64,000 nucleotides of DNA from contig CAIJMI010000004.1 of assembly GCA_903821745.1 (NCBI GenBank), positions 62,001 to 126,000 on the forward strand, written 5' to 3'. This document shows, one piece after another, positions 1 to 6,879 of the stretch (positions are counted from its first letter, which is position 1; each line of letters starts with the position of its first letter). The notes below the pieces were generated by a model that was not told where the DNA came from, did no database searches, and saw only the letters and a program-made list of their open reading frames with translations. The stretch is from Candidatus Gottesmanbacteria bacterium (lineage in GTDB: Bacteria; Patescibacteria; Microgenomatia; UBA10105; UBA927). Made by a program: the position numbers and the translations under genes.

Positions 1-585
1 AGAAGGGTTACGAATCTCTTTATACTTATTTAACGCTTCAACCGCTGCTTTGTTAAGTGGCACATTGCGTTCTTCATGGCCTTCTTGGCTGGCAATATGC
101 AGATCTGTTGGTTTCACGTCATCAATCATAAGTGCTGCAAGTTCACCAATACGAACACCGGTTTGAAGAAAAAGCTCGACAATTGCATACATGCGGACAT
201 CTCCGCGACAGGCATCACGAAGTGCGCGGTATTCGAGTTTTGACAAAATTCGCGGTGGTTTGACATCGTATTTTGGATGGACAATTTCCGTCGCAGGATC
301 TGTTTTTGTAACGCCTGATGTTTTCAAAAACCTAAAAAATGTCTTAATAGAGTTGATCTTCCGTGAGACAGACTTTGGGGTATAGCTATCACTTGCAAGT
401 TTCTTCAAAAACGCATTAATCTCATCTGGGGTAATGTCAGTAATAGTTTTCTTCTCCGCGGCCTGAAAAAACGTCAACATTTGGTCAATGTCTTTTTTGT
501 ATGCTACGATGGTAGCACGAGCACGCTTTTTGGCCGTCAAATAGTCAACAAACTGTGCATTCGTACTCTTTAAATCAGTGCTCAT
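1..585 (-). CDS. Tyrosine recombinase, XerC/XerD type (partial, runs off the left edge)
   Basis: Reading the minus strand from an ATG at 585 gives an open frame with no stop to the window edge (195 codons). Residues 1-85 resemble the SAM-like core-binding domain of Xer recombinases (a start like MSTDLKST, then YKKDIDQMLTFF). This is followed by the linker and the first catalytic segment, with TGVRIGELAAL carrying the conserved catalytic arginine and then the beta sheet LHIASQEGHEERNVPL. The HxxR and tyrosine box must lie outside the window. Such enzymes resolve chromosome dimers or integrate elements; with only the N-terminal two thirds visible, a housekeeping Xer cannot be told from an integrase. 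The gene is divergent from the FtsB-like gene. Confidence 0.85.
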   Translation of the reverse strand, partial: MSTDLKSTNAQFVDYLTAKKRARATIVAYKKDIDQMLTFFQAAEKKTITDITPDEINAFLKKLASDSYTPKSVSRKINSIKTFFRFLKTSGVTKTDPATEIVHPKYDVKPPRILSKLEYRALRDACRGDVRMYAIVELFLQTGVRIGELAALMIDDVKPTDLHIASQEGHEERNVPLNKAAVEALNKYKEIRNPS

Positions 586-700
586 ATATGTATTATTTTG
601 AAGCAGGAAACAATTTCGGGAGGATATCCCGAGGCAAGTAGTAAAGCCTATAATATCATAGTCTCGTGACTATTTGCAAGGTACAAAAAATAACAGGCGC

Positions 701-1054
701 ATGAAACAAAAACCCATAGTTCAGCTACTCCCACTTATAGCCTTCTTAGGGCTATGTATAGCCATTGGAAGCCTCATAAGCTCGCTTTTTGGCATATCCC
801 ACAGACGAACGATCTTGCAAACGAGCCAGGAAGAGCTTGTGAAGCTTCAAAAAAAGAACCAAGACTTAGAAAAACAGCTACACATAGCCGAGTCTCCCGA
901 ATTTATCGAAAAAATGGCCCGAGAAAAACTCAATTTGGCAAAACCGGGAGAAACCATCATTTTGGTTAGTCAGCAGACTAAGGAAACAAGCGAAATGCAA
1001 GACGCTCACACACCTCAAACAAACTGGAAACAATGGTGGTGGGTTTTCTTTTAA
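701..1054 (+). CDS. Septum formation initiator FtsB/DivIC-like protein
   Basis: The product is about 117 residues: a short basic N-terminus, one membrane segment (roughly residues 8-30, LIAFLGLCIAIGSLI), then a heptad-rich coiled coil (QEELVKLQKKNQDLEKQL) ending in the typical EFIEKMAREKLNLAKPGE motif of the FtsB/DivIC family. These small bitopic proteins bridge FtsL and FtsQ in the divisome. An in-frame TTG at 674 would add nine residues (MQGTKNNRR), but the ATG at 701 gives the usual family length and was chosen. The C-terminal tail of about 25 residues is polar and then Trp-rich (KQWWWVFF), which is not typical. It is followed by tRNA-Met on the other strand. Confidence 0.8.
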   Translation: MKQKPIVQLLPLIAFLGLCIAIGSLISSLFGISHRRTILQTSQEELVKLQKKNQDLEKQLHIAESPEFIEKMAREKLNLAKPGETIILVSQQTKETSEMQDAHTPQTNWKQWWWVFF

Positions 1055-1102
1055 ATTCAGTTTTTGAAAAACCCCACGAATTTTTTTGGAAATAGAGAAA
1101 AG

Positions 1103-1174
1103 TGCCAGGAGTGGGGGTCGGACCCACGACTCCACGCTTATGAAGCGTGTGCTCTACCGCTGAGCTACCCTGGC
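1103..1174 (-). tRNA. tRNA-Met (anticodon CAT; elongator or Ile2 type)
   Basis: On the minus strand a full cloverleaf can be folded: acceptor GCCAGGG/TCCTGGC, T8-A9, D stem GCTC/GAGC, anticodon stem CACGC/GCGTG with loop TTCATAA, a 5-nt variable loop, T stem GTGGG/CCCAC and discriminator A. No CCA is encoded. The anticodon stem lacks the three G-C pairs of an initiator, so this is elongator Met or, if lysidine-modified, Ile. The T loop reads TCCGACC, so position 55 is C rather than the near-universal T. Confidence 0.93.
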
Positions 1175-1849
1175 AATGGGACATCGCGTAATGCTTGAAC
1201 CAATCCTGCTATTTTATACAAAATCCGCGCAGGTTTCAAAACTTTAACCGATAGCGTTCCAAAATGGTCTTCATAATTTTCGTAAATTTTCTTTGGTTTA
1301 CTTTGTTTAAAGCTTGTTTTTGTAAACTGACCCAAAGGAATATGAGTAACAGAACTCCAATATTTTTGGATAACTAAATCACGATTTTTATGAATAACAT
1401 TCACACCAACATAACATTTGAAGTCACTCAACGTCAAATCGAAAAATTTTTGAAACCATCCCATAAGGAATAAAATCAGCTTCGGATCCGAATTACAAAA
1501 TTCAATCTTCTTCATTTTTTTATTCCCTTCAGCCCAATACAAAGCTATTCCGGAAACAAAAGATTCTTTCTCTGTTAAATATTAAATATGTGTATGCCCA
1601 TAAGCATTACCATCAATTATTCTTTGTAACCTATCTTGTCTTTTTTTCAGCTCCTAATAATCGACCAAGCGCAGCCCCCTCTATCTTACGATGCTTCAAA
1701 TACTGAAGTTGATCGATACTCAAAAGAATATCTCGCACCCACAAGCTAGCACTACTTTTAGCAACGTTAAGTTTTTAATCTATAAGCTTAACGCTCACAC
1801 CACGCCTTCTTATTTCTCGAGCTTGGATTTTTTTGATAGATTTAGCCAT
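1165..1849 (-). pseudogene. Decayed HTH / LAGLIDADG-like DNA-binding protein
   Basis: A gene of a family common in Patescibacteria can be read across several broken frames on the minus strand. From an ATG at 1849 comes a helix-turn-helix region (AREIRRRGVSVKLID, then a stop, then KLNVAKSSASLWVRDI), continuing to HRKIEGAALGRLLGAEKK and another stop. After a frame change come DRLQRIIDGNAYGH and a third stop, then LTEKESFVSGIALYWAEG. From there an open frame of about 120 codons (1165-1542) holds KKIEFCNSDPKLI and a C-terminal domain like the compact LAGLIDADG-fold half (YWSSVTHIPLGQFTKTSF). At least two in-frame stops and one frame change make it inactive. The open part runs 10 bases into tRNA-Met. 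Confidence 0.75.
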
Positions 1850-1934
1850 ATTGAACCTTCACAAATGATATATTCATCACATAATATGTAGGTTCGAAAA
1901 TAAAGACAGAATATACAGAAAATCATAATTGGTG

Positions 1935-1940
1935 TATACT
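1935..1940 (+). promoter_or_regulatory. Possible -10 box for the initiator tRNA
   Basis: TATACT stands 22 bases before the first base of the mature initiator tRNA. No convincing -35 hexamer is seen at the right distance, so the call rests on the -10 box and its position. Confidence 0.35.
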
Positions 1941-1962
1941 CACTTTTGTTCTTTAAATGAAC

Positions 1963-2227
1963 CGCGGGGTAGTGTAAAGTTGCACAGAAGGCTCAAAATG
2001 GGCCCTTCAATAAGCAATTATTGAAATGAGAATTTGGCTGTATCGGTGAAACCCTTAGTTAACCAAGGGGCAATACCGAGGCAATCTCCGTCATTTGACG
2101 GAGCGAGTCCGTAGAGACTATACGCCAAATCCGCCTCTGGCGGAATGATATAGTCCGATACTCCAAGTAATTGGAGAAACATATGCATAATCTTCTAGAC
2201 CAGGTGCGATTCCTGGCCCCGCAACCA
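1963..2227 (+). tRNA. Initiator tRNA-fMet (CAT) split by a group I intron
   Basis: Exons at 1963-1993 and 2186-2227 join to a tRNA with acceptor CGCGGGG/CCCCGCA, giving the C1-A72 mismatch that marks bacterial initiators, discriminator A and an encoded CCA. The D stem is GTGT/GCAC with a 6-nt loop AAAGTT. The anticodon stem is GAAGG/TCTTC and the spliced anticodon loop is CTCATAA (anticodon CAT). The T stem is CCAGG/CCTGG with loop TGCGATT. The intron lies between U33 and C34. Two oddities are a D loop without the usual GG and G at position 55. The G-C-rich anticodon stem of most initiators is only partly kept. Confidence 0.88.
1994..2185 (+). ncRNA. Group I intron in the initiator tRNA
   Basis: A 192-nt insert between U33 and C34 of the tRNA carries the group I core in order. 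The P1 helix is formed by the exon end GAAGGCT with GGGCCCTTC, with a U-G pair at the 5' splice site. P2 is TTCAATA/TATTGAA-like and P5 is around ACCCTT/AAGGGG. The P and Q region includes GCAATACCGAG, P6 is TCCGTC/GACGGA, and the R element is GTCCGTAGAGACTATA. P8 is CCGCC/GGCGG, the S element is GATATAGTCC, and P9 is CTCCAA/TTGGAG. It ends in the expected terminal G (2185). There is no room for a homing endonuclease. The compact core resembles tRNA introns of subgroup IC3. Confidence 0.87.
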
Positions 2228-2239
2228 ATTGACGACGTG

Positions 2240-2248
2240 TGATATACT
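2240..2248 (+). promoter_or_regulatory. Extended -10 promoter for the tRNA-Trp/trpS leader
   Basis: TGA-TATACT is an extended -10 element 13 bases after the CCA end of the initiator tRNA. Transcription would start near 2255. There is no clear -35 box, which an extended -10 can tolerate. Confidence 0.45.
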
Positions 2249-2431
2249 AAGCACCATACAAGTAAATAAAGACCACGGGAAGATTGATTGGGATCTTCCT
2301 ACCGATGAAAATCGAGGCTGAGCAGGCTACCCGCCAACAAGGCGAGGATGTCTAATCCAGAAGCTTATCTGTAAAAATAAAGCACCATGTGTCGCGTTCC
2401 TGCGGAGCATGTAATAAGATTTCTTACATGT

Positions 2432-2456
2432 CCCTCGCACTGGCGGGGGATTTTTT
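2432..2456 (+). terminator. Intrinsic terminator-like hairpin in the leader
   Basis: A perfect 7-bp stem CCCTCGC/GCGGGGG with the loop ACTG is followed by A and six T. It may end a short RNA starting near 2255, or be stem III of a T-box-type leader. Confidence 0.6.
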
Positions 2457-2497
2457 GTAAGCGATGAAGCAAGGTGGAACAGCCTGTATTTTGTAGG

Positions 2498-2542
2498 CCC
2501 TTGTAAGTTACCAATATTTTTTGGTGATTTACAAGGGTTTTT
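2498..2542 (+). terminator. Terminator alternating with the T-box-like antiterminator
   Basis: CCCTTGTAA pairs with TTACAAGGG, with an inner ACCA/TGGT helix, followed by five T. The 5' arm overlaps the last strand of the predicted antiterminator (2470-2503), so the two folds exclude each other. It stands only 7 bases before tRNA-Trp. Confidence 0.65.
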
Positions 2543-2549
2543 GTTGTAT

Positions 2550-2623
2550 AGGGGCATAGTGAAACGGTATCACGGGGATCTCCAAAATCCCTATTTCAGG
2601 TTCAAATCCTGGTGCCCCTGCCA
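2550..2623 (+). tRNA. tRNA-Trp (anticodon CCA)
   Basis: The cloverleaf is complete: acceptor AGGGGCA/TGCCCCT, D stem GTGA/TCAC, anticodon stem GGGAT/ATCCC with loop CTCCAAA, T stem TCAGG/CCTGG with a normal TTCAAAT loop, discriminator G and encoded CCA. It lies between the structured leader and trpS, the gene for the enzyme that charges it, so tRNA and synthetase may be co-transcribed. Confidence 0.96.
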
Positions 2624-2664
2624 AAAAATAGTAAATGAATTACAATGATAGAAAGGAAATTTAT

Positions 2665-4035
2665 ATGAAACGAATTTTATCTGGCATTACACCAAGCGGG
2701 GATGGAACACTCCATATCGGCAACTATCTCGGCGCGGTAAAACAGTTTATTGACATGGCACGTACCAACGAGTGTTTTCTGTTTGTGGCTGATTATCATG
2801 CACTCACAACGATTCAAAATAAAGGACAGCTACAAAAAAATGTAGAAGCATTAATACTCAATGAACTTTCGCTTCTGAAAGGATTTTTAACGCCAGAAGA
2901 ATTTAATCGGCTTGTTTTTTACCGACAATCCGATCTTGAAGGACTCCACCCCGAGCTACAAACAATTCTCAACAATGTTACACCGCTTGGACTGTTAAAA
3001 CGTGCCCATGCATACAAAGATAAACTGGCAAAAGAAACAGTTGAAGATGATATTAATGTCGGACTCTTTAGTTATCCCATTCTCATGGCAGCAGACATTT
3101 TGCTATACAAACCAGATCTCGTTCCTGTTGGAAAAGATCAAAAACAACACGTAGAAATTGCCAGAGATGTTGCGGAACGATTTAACCGCGTATTTAACAA
3201 ACAACTCTTTAAACTTCCAGAACCGTTCATTCCAGAAAGTGTCGCAACGGTTCTTGGAACTGATGGCAAACGAAAAATGAGTAAATCACTCGGTAATATT
3301 ATCAGCATTTTTGAATCGGAGGAAGTAATAAAAAAACAGGTCATGGGAACATATACAGATCCAACCCGGGCTCATGCTACAGACCTCGGACACATTGAAG
3401 GAAATATGGTGTTTACATATCTCGACTTTTTTGGTGAAAAAGAGAAAGTAAACCAAATGAAAAAAGCCTATGGAGAAGGCCAAATAGGTGATATTGAAGT
3501 AAAACAATATTTATATGAGTCCTTACTTCACTACTTCACTCCTGCACGTAAACAATACGATGAGTTAAAAAATAATCCGGAACTTGTCAAAGAAATTCTT
3601 TCTCAAGGGAAGGAAAAGGCAATGATGATAGCGGGTACAACAATGAAAGAAGTACGAGAAACCATCGGACTGGTAAATGCATATTCCAGTCAAGACAAGA
3701 AAAAATCAACAATTACGATTGATGACTTTGGAAGTGTTGATATCAGAGTAGGGAAGGTCGAAACGGCAGAGCATATAGAAAAAAGCGAAAAACTCATCAG
3801 GCTTCATGTTGATTTTGGAGCATTTGGAAAACGGATTATCTTTACCGGTGTTCGACAATTCGGATATACAGGAGAGTATTTTATCGGCAAACAATTTTTC
3901 TTTGTCGTGAATTTACAATATCGAAAAATGATGGGTGAAGAATCGCAGGGAATGATCATGGCAGTAGATAGCATGGATGGAAAACCACTCTTTATTTCCG
4001 GTGAAACATTGCCGCTTGGATCCAGAATTCGATAA
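2665..4035 (+). CDS. trpS: Tryptophanyl-tRNA synthetase with C-terminal tRNA-binding domain
   Basis: The enzyme charges tRNA-Trp with tryptophan. The class I signatures are visible: SGITPSGDGTLHIGNYLGA (HIGH-like, about residues 6-24) and KRKMSKSLGN (about 203-212). From about residue 345 a second domain starts (TIDDFGSVDIRVGKVETAEH ... EKSEKLIRLHVDFG), the EMAP-II/Trbp111 OB fold seen at the end of MetRS or PheRS beta but not in ordinary TrpRS, which ends near 330 residues. The ATG at 2665 follows GAAAGGAAA at the right distance; an in-frame ATG at 2635 lacks an RBS. The gene lies 41 bases after tRNA-Trp and the T-box-like leader, suggesting control by tRNA charging. It is convergent with the next gene. 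Confidence 0.95.
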   Translation: MKRILSGITPSGDGTLHIGNYLGAVKQFIDMARTNECFLFVADYHALTTIQNKGQLQKNVEALILNELSLLKGFLTPEEFNRLVFYRQSDLEGLHPELQTILNNVTPLGLLKRAHAYKDKLAKETVEDDINVGLFSYPILMAADILLYKPDLVPVGKDQKQHVEIARDVAERFNRVFNKQLFKLPEPFIPESVATVLGTDGKRKMSKSLGNIISIFESEEVIKKQVMGTYTDPTRAHATDLGHIEGNMVFTYLDFFGEKEKVNQMKKAYGEGQIGDIEVKQYLYESLLHYFTPARKQYDELKNNPELVKEILSQGKEKAMMIAGTTMKEVRETIGLVNAYSSQDKKKSTITIDDFGSVDIRVGKVETAEHIEKSEKLIRLHVDFGAFGKRIIFTGVRQFGYTGEYFIGKQFFFVVNLQYRKMMGEESQGMIMAVDSMDGKPLFISGETLPLGSRIR

Positions 4036-4038
4036 GTA

Positions 4039-4920
4039 TTATCGTGTAAAAATTTCTTCTGAAGTATAAACAGAACGAATCTGCGCTGCTGTTGGAATTT
4101 TTGGGGTAATCTGAAGATCAGCAAGTTGCTTCTCGTACAATTTTTTTGCAAGAGCCGGACAATAATAGTCATTGCCGAAATCCCCACCAACACAAAGTGT
4201 CGGAGAATACATAGAAATAAATGTTTGTTGATCCCTAAGGTCAATGGGTTCGCAGTCTAAAAGCCCCCATGGTTCATCATAATGATTGTCCGGATTTAAC
4301 CCAAACAAAGCACCCCATACAACAAATGTTGTTTTGATGTTATGTTCTGCAACAACTTTACTCACCTCATTTATTCCCCATCTGTTCCCGATGGGCACAA
4401 TAAAAATAAGTTCTTTCGGATGATATTTAGAAAGAAGGGAGTGGAGTGTGGCAATGAGATTTCTTCCTGCAGCAATACTGTCTGCTATAACCCAACATCC
4501 ATCTTCGCACAACCCTTCGGTATTTTCATAGGCATAGGATGTGGTAATACTCGTTGCCGTTTTTACATGATTTGCACCGATAAAACAATCGCCGTAATGC
4601 GTTTTTATTCCTGCATAAAAAAGTGCACTTGATAATCGGCATGCAACAGTTTCACGAAGGAGCGTAATGGTTGAAATAGTATATGGATCATGGGCATGCA
4701 ATATTTTTTGAACAGCAGGCAATGATAATGATTGTACAGTGGCCTGAAAGGTATCATCCTCACGCAGCGCTCCCAAGTGTTCTCGACAGGGAATAAATGT
4801 TTCTTGTTTTCCTGTTTTTTGAATATACCCAACGGTTAATGCACGTGTTTCTTTTGATTGAAACCCAAGGATCGGATATCCTGACGTTGAGGGAGCAAAT
4901 TCATGGTAAAAAATGCGCAT
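4039..4920 (-). CDS. Phosphoribosyltransferase-like protein
   Basis: The protein has about 293 residues. It contains WVIADSIAAGRNLIATL near residue 145, placed like the PRPP-binding loop of type I phosphoribosyltransferases (hydrophobic strand, acidic pair, small residues, then T/S), but with only one acidic residue kept. Downstream, LIFIVPIGNRWGINEVSKVV looks like the following beta strand and helix. No signal peptide or membrane segment is visible. The true substrate is unknown. The start is uncertain: ATG 4920 was taken, but an in-frame TTG near 4926 lies at a better distance from GAGGGGG on the minus strand. The gene is divergent from ftsH with a short shared promoter region. Confidence 0.6.
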   Translation of the reverse strand: MRIFYHEFAPSTSGYPILGFQSKETRALTVGYIQKTGKQETFIPCREHLGALREDDTFQATVQSLSLPAVQKILHAHDPYTISTITLLRETVACRLSSALFYAGIKTHYGDCFIGANHVKTATSITTSYAYENTEGLCEDGCWVIADSIAAGRNLIATLHSLLSKYHPKELIFIVPIGNRWGINEVSKVVAEHNIKTTFVVWGALFGLNPDNHYDEPWGLLDCEPIDLRDQQTFISMYSPTLCVGGDFGNDYYCPALAKKLYEKQLADLQITPKIPTAAQIRSVYTSEEIFTR

Positions 4921-4952
4921 TACCAAAGACAATACCCCCTCGTACCGCATAC

Positions 4953-4981
4953 TGTCAAGTAGGCTAATTCCATGGTATACT
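4953..4981 (+). promoter_or_regulatory. Promoter of ftsH
   Basis: TGTCAA (4953-4958), a 17-base spacer and TATACT (4976-4981) form a good sigma-70 type promoter. Transcription would start near 4988, which makes the ATG at 4972 unusable and supports the ftsH start at 5002. Confidence 0.7.
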
Positions 4982-5001
4982 ACCGTAAAATAAAGGAAGC
5001 T

Positions 5002-6879
5002 ATGGCAAAAAAACAAATCAAACAGGAAAACGAAATCAAACCCAACGGGACAAAAAAACCAACGAAAATGTTTGAGATGCGGTTAAATTTTAACCTGAAA
5101 AACATCATCACGGGACTTCTGATCATTTTCATTATCTTCTCAGTGCTTGGAAACATGGGGGGTGGAGCTGCAAATATACCTGAGCAACCGTTTACAACGA
5201 TCGTTTCTGATATTAAAGAAAATAAAGTACAAACAATGGAAGTGGAGGACACAAAACTCACCGCAATTTACAAAGACGGAAAGAAAGCAATTTCCCATAA
5301 AGAACCACAAGATTCACTCTTTAAACTCCTCGAGGGAGCAGGTGTGGATCCAAAAGCTGTTGAAATCAAAGTAAAAGATCAAAACGTAAGTCAACTCTGG
5401 ATGGGGATCCTCTCAAATATACTTCCTCTTGTGTTAACGGTTGTTTTTTTCCTCTTTTTGTTTCGACAAGCACGGGGTGCGCAAGATAGCGTTTTTTCAT
5501 TTGGACAAAGCAAAGCAAAACTATGGAATAAAGATCTTCCAAAAATTACGTTTGCAGATGTTGCTGGTGTTGACGAGGCAAAAAATGAAGTTGTGGAAAT
5601 TGTTGATTTCTTAAAAAATCCTGCAAAATATAAAGCACTGGGAGCCCGTACTCCAAAAGGGGTAATACTGGTAGGTCCCAGTGGAACAGGAAAAACATTA
5701 CTTGCAAAAGCCATGGCAGGAGAAGCAAAAGTTCCGTTTTATTCCATAGCAGGAAGCGAATTTATGGAAATGCTTGTTGGAGTCGGAGCTGCACGCGTCC
5801 GAGATCTCTTTGCAACCGCAAAAAAAACAGCACCGGCAATTATATTTATCGATGAAATTGATGCCATTGGTCGTATGCGCTCAGTCGGTGCTATGGGCGG
5901 CCATGATGAGCGGGAACAGACGTTAAACCAGATTCTTGTGGAAATGGACGGATTCGAACCAAATACTGCCGTCCTCGTCGTTGCAGCAACCAACAGAGGA
6001 GATTTACTTGATCCTGCTTTGACACGTCCTGGCAGATTTGATCGACGAGTCACGCTCGATCTTCCTGATATGGAAGGACGAAAATCGATTCTTCTTATTC
6101 ATGCAAAAGGAAAACCGTTCGCAGAAACGGTCAATTGGGATAAAGTTGCAAAACGAACCGTTGGATTTTCAGGAGCTGATCTTGAAAACATGCTCAACGA
6201 ATCAGCAATTCATGCAGCACGTCAAAATAAAAAAGTGATCTCCTATGCAGATATCGAAGAATCTGCAACAAAAGTGAAATTAGGACCTGAGAAAAAAAGA
6301 CTCCAAAGTGATCTCGATCGCAAAATGACCGCAGGTCATGAAGCAGGACATGCAGTAGTCAATTACCATCTTTCGGATATGGATCGGGTCCACCGAATTT
6401 CCATTATCTCCCGCGGTATGGCGCTAGGATATACGTTGACGCCTCCAGAAAAAGACCGGCTGCATGAAACAAAATCACATCTTATTAATCAAATTGCGAC
6501 GATGATGGGCGGCCGGGCTGCTGAGGAACTCATGTACAAAGATGTGACAAGTGGGGCTGCTAATGATATTGACCAAGCAACACGCATTGCGCGCTATATG
6601 GTTATGGAATTTGGCATGAGTTCTTTGGGTCCAATTAATTTCGGGCCGAATGTTGATGTGACTGAATGGGGAAAATCACTTATGGACCAGCAACAAATCT
6701 CTCCTGAGATGCTCGGAAAAATCGACACTGAAATTCAAAAATTTGTTTTTGAAGGATATGAAACAGCAATCACAATTCTTAAAAAACACAAAAAACAGTT
6801 GGAATTGATCACAAAAGAACTTGTTGAGAAAGAAACCCTAGAAGGGGATGAGTTTGAAGAACTCATGAAAAATTCCTAA
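5002..6879 (+). CDS. ftsH: ATP-dependent zinc metalloprotease FtsH
   Basis: The membrane-bound AAA+ protease degrades misfolded and regulatory proteins. The order is: membrane segment 1 (about residues 28-47), a small external domain, membrane segment 2 (about 130-153), then the AAA domain with Walker A GPSGTGKT (near residue 220; most homologues have GPPGTGKT), Walker B IIFIDEIDAIG and second region of homology ATNRGDLLDPALTRPGRFDRR. Then the zinc motif HEAGH (about 445) and DVTSGAANDIDQAT with the third ligand. About 625 residues is normal length. AAGGA precedes ATG 5002. Its stop overlaps the next start (TAATG), so the exonuclease gene is translationally coupled. A fragment of a second ftsH copy lies near 17.9 kb. 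Confidence 0.97.
   Translation: MAKKQIKQENEIKPNGTKKPTKMFEMRLNFNLKNIITGLLIIFIIFSVLGNMGGGAANIPEQPFTTIVSDIKENKVQTMEVEDTKLTAIYKDGKKAISHKEPQDSLFKLLEGAGVDPKAVEIKVKDQNVSQLWMGILSNILPLVLTVVFFLFLFRQARGAQDSVFSFGQSKAKLWNKDLPKITFADVAGVDEAKNEVVEIVDFLKNPAKYKALGARTPKGVILVGPSGTGKTLLAKAMAGEAKVPFYSIAGSEFMEMLVGVGAARVRDLFATAKKTAPAIIFIDEIDAIGRMRSVGAMGGHDEREQTLNQILVEMDGFEPNTAVLVVAATNRGDLLDPALTRPGRFDRRVTLDLPDMEGRKSILLIHAKGKPFAETVNWDKVAKRTVGFSGADLENMLNESAIHAARQNKKVISYADIEESATKVKLGPEKKRLQSDLDRKMTAGHEAGHAVVNYHLSDMDRVHRISIISRGMALGYTLTPPEKDRLHETKSHLINQIATMMGGRAAEELMYKDVTSGAANDIDQATRIARYMVMEFGMSSLGPINFGPNVDVTEWGKSLMDQQQISPEMLGKIDTEIQKFVFEGYETAITILKKHKKQLELITKELVEKETLEGDEFEELMKNS

Larger units (their letters stand above)
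2255..2549 (+). ncRNA. Structured leader RNA, T-box-like, before tRNA-Trp and trpS
   Basis: This stretch has no credible ORF but is full of short helices: GGAAGAT/ATCTTCC closing the loop TGATTGGG, a GNRA-type hairpin CGAT-GAAA-ATCG, CGCC-AACAA-GGCG, GGAT/ATCC, CATGTAA/TTACATG, and CCCTCGC/GCGGGGG with a T run. Near its end, CAAGG-TGGAACA-GCCT ... AGGC-CCTTG (2470-2503) has the shape of a T-box antiterminator: a 7-nt bulge beginning TGGN between two helices. That fold excludes a terminator (2498-2542) that uses the same CCCTTG. The position, before a tRNA-synthetase gene, fits a T-box. Against it: the bulge reads TGGA, which would pair with a UCCA end, while the local tRNA-Trp ends GCCA; and no Trp codon lies in a clear specifier loop. 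Confidence 0.5.

Noticed and set aside
1691..1891. 66-codon plus-strand ORF
   Set aside because: It is antisense to the decayed HTH gene, whose reading on the minus strand makes far better protein sense.
2255..2456. RNase P RNA, tmRNA or SRP RNA in the leader region
   Set aside because: None of the conserved blocks of these RNAs could be found, and no tag-peptide frame or GGAAGCAGCC-type loop is present.
2327..2557. 76-codon minus-strand ORF over the tRNA-Trp leader
   Set aside because: It overlaps stable hairpins, two terminators and the tRNA; composition is not protein-like.
4972..5001. Upstream ATG for ftsH at 4972
   Set aside because: It lies inside the -10 region (4976-4981), so it cannot be in the message; ATG 5002 has a ribosome site.
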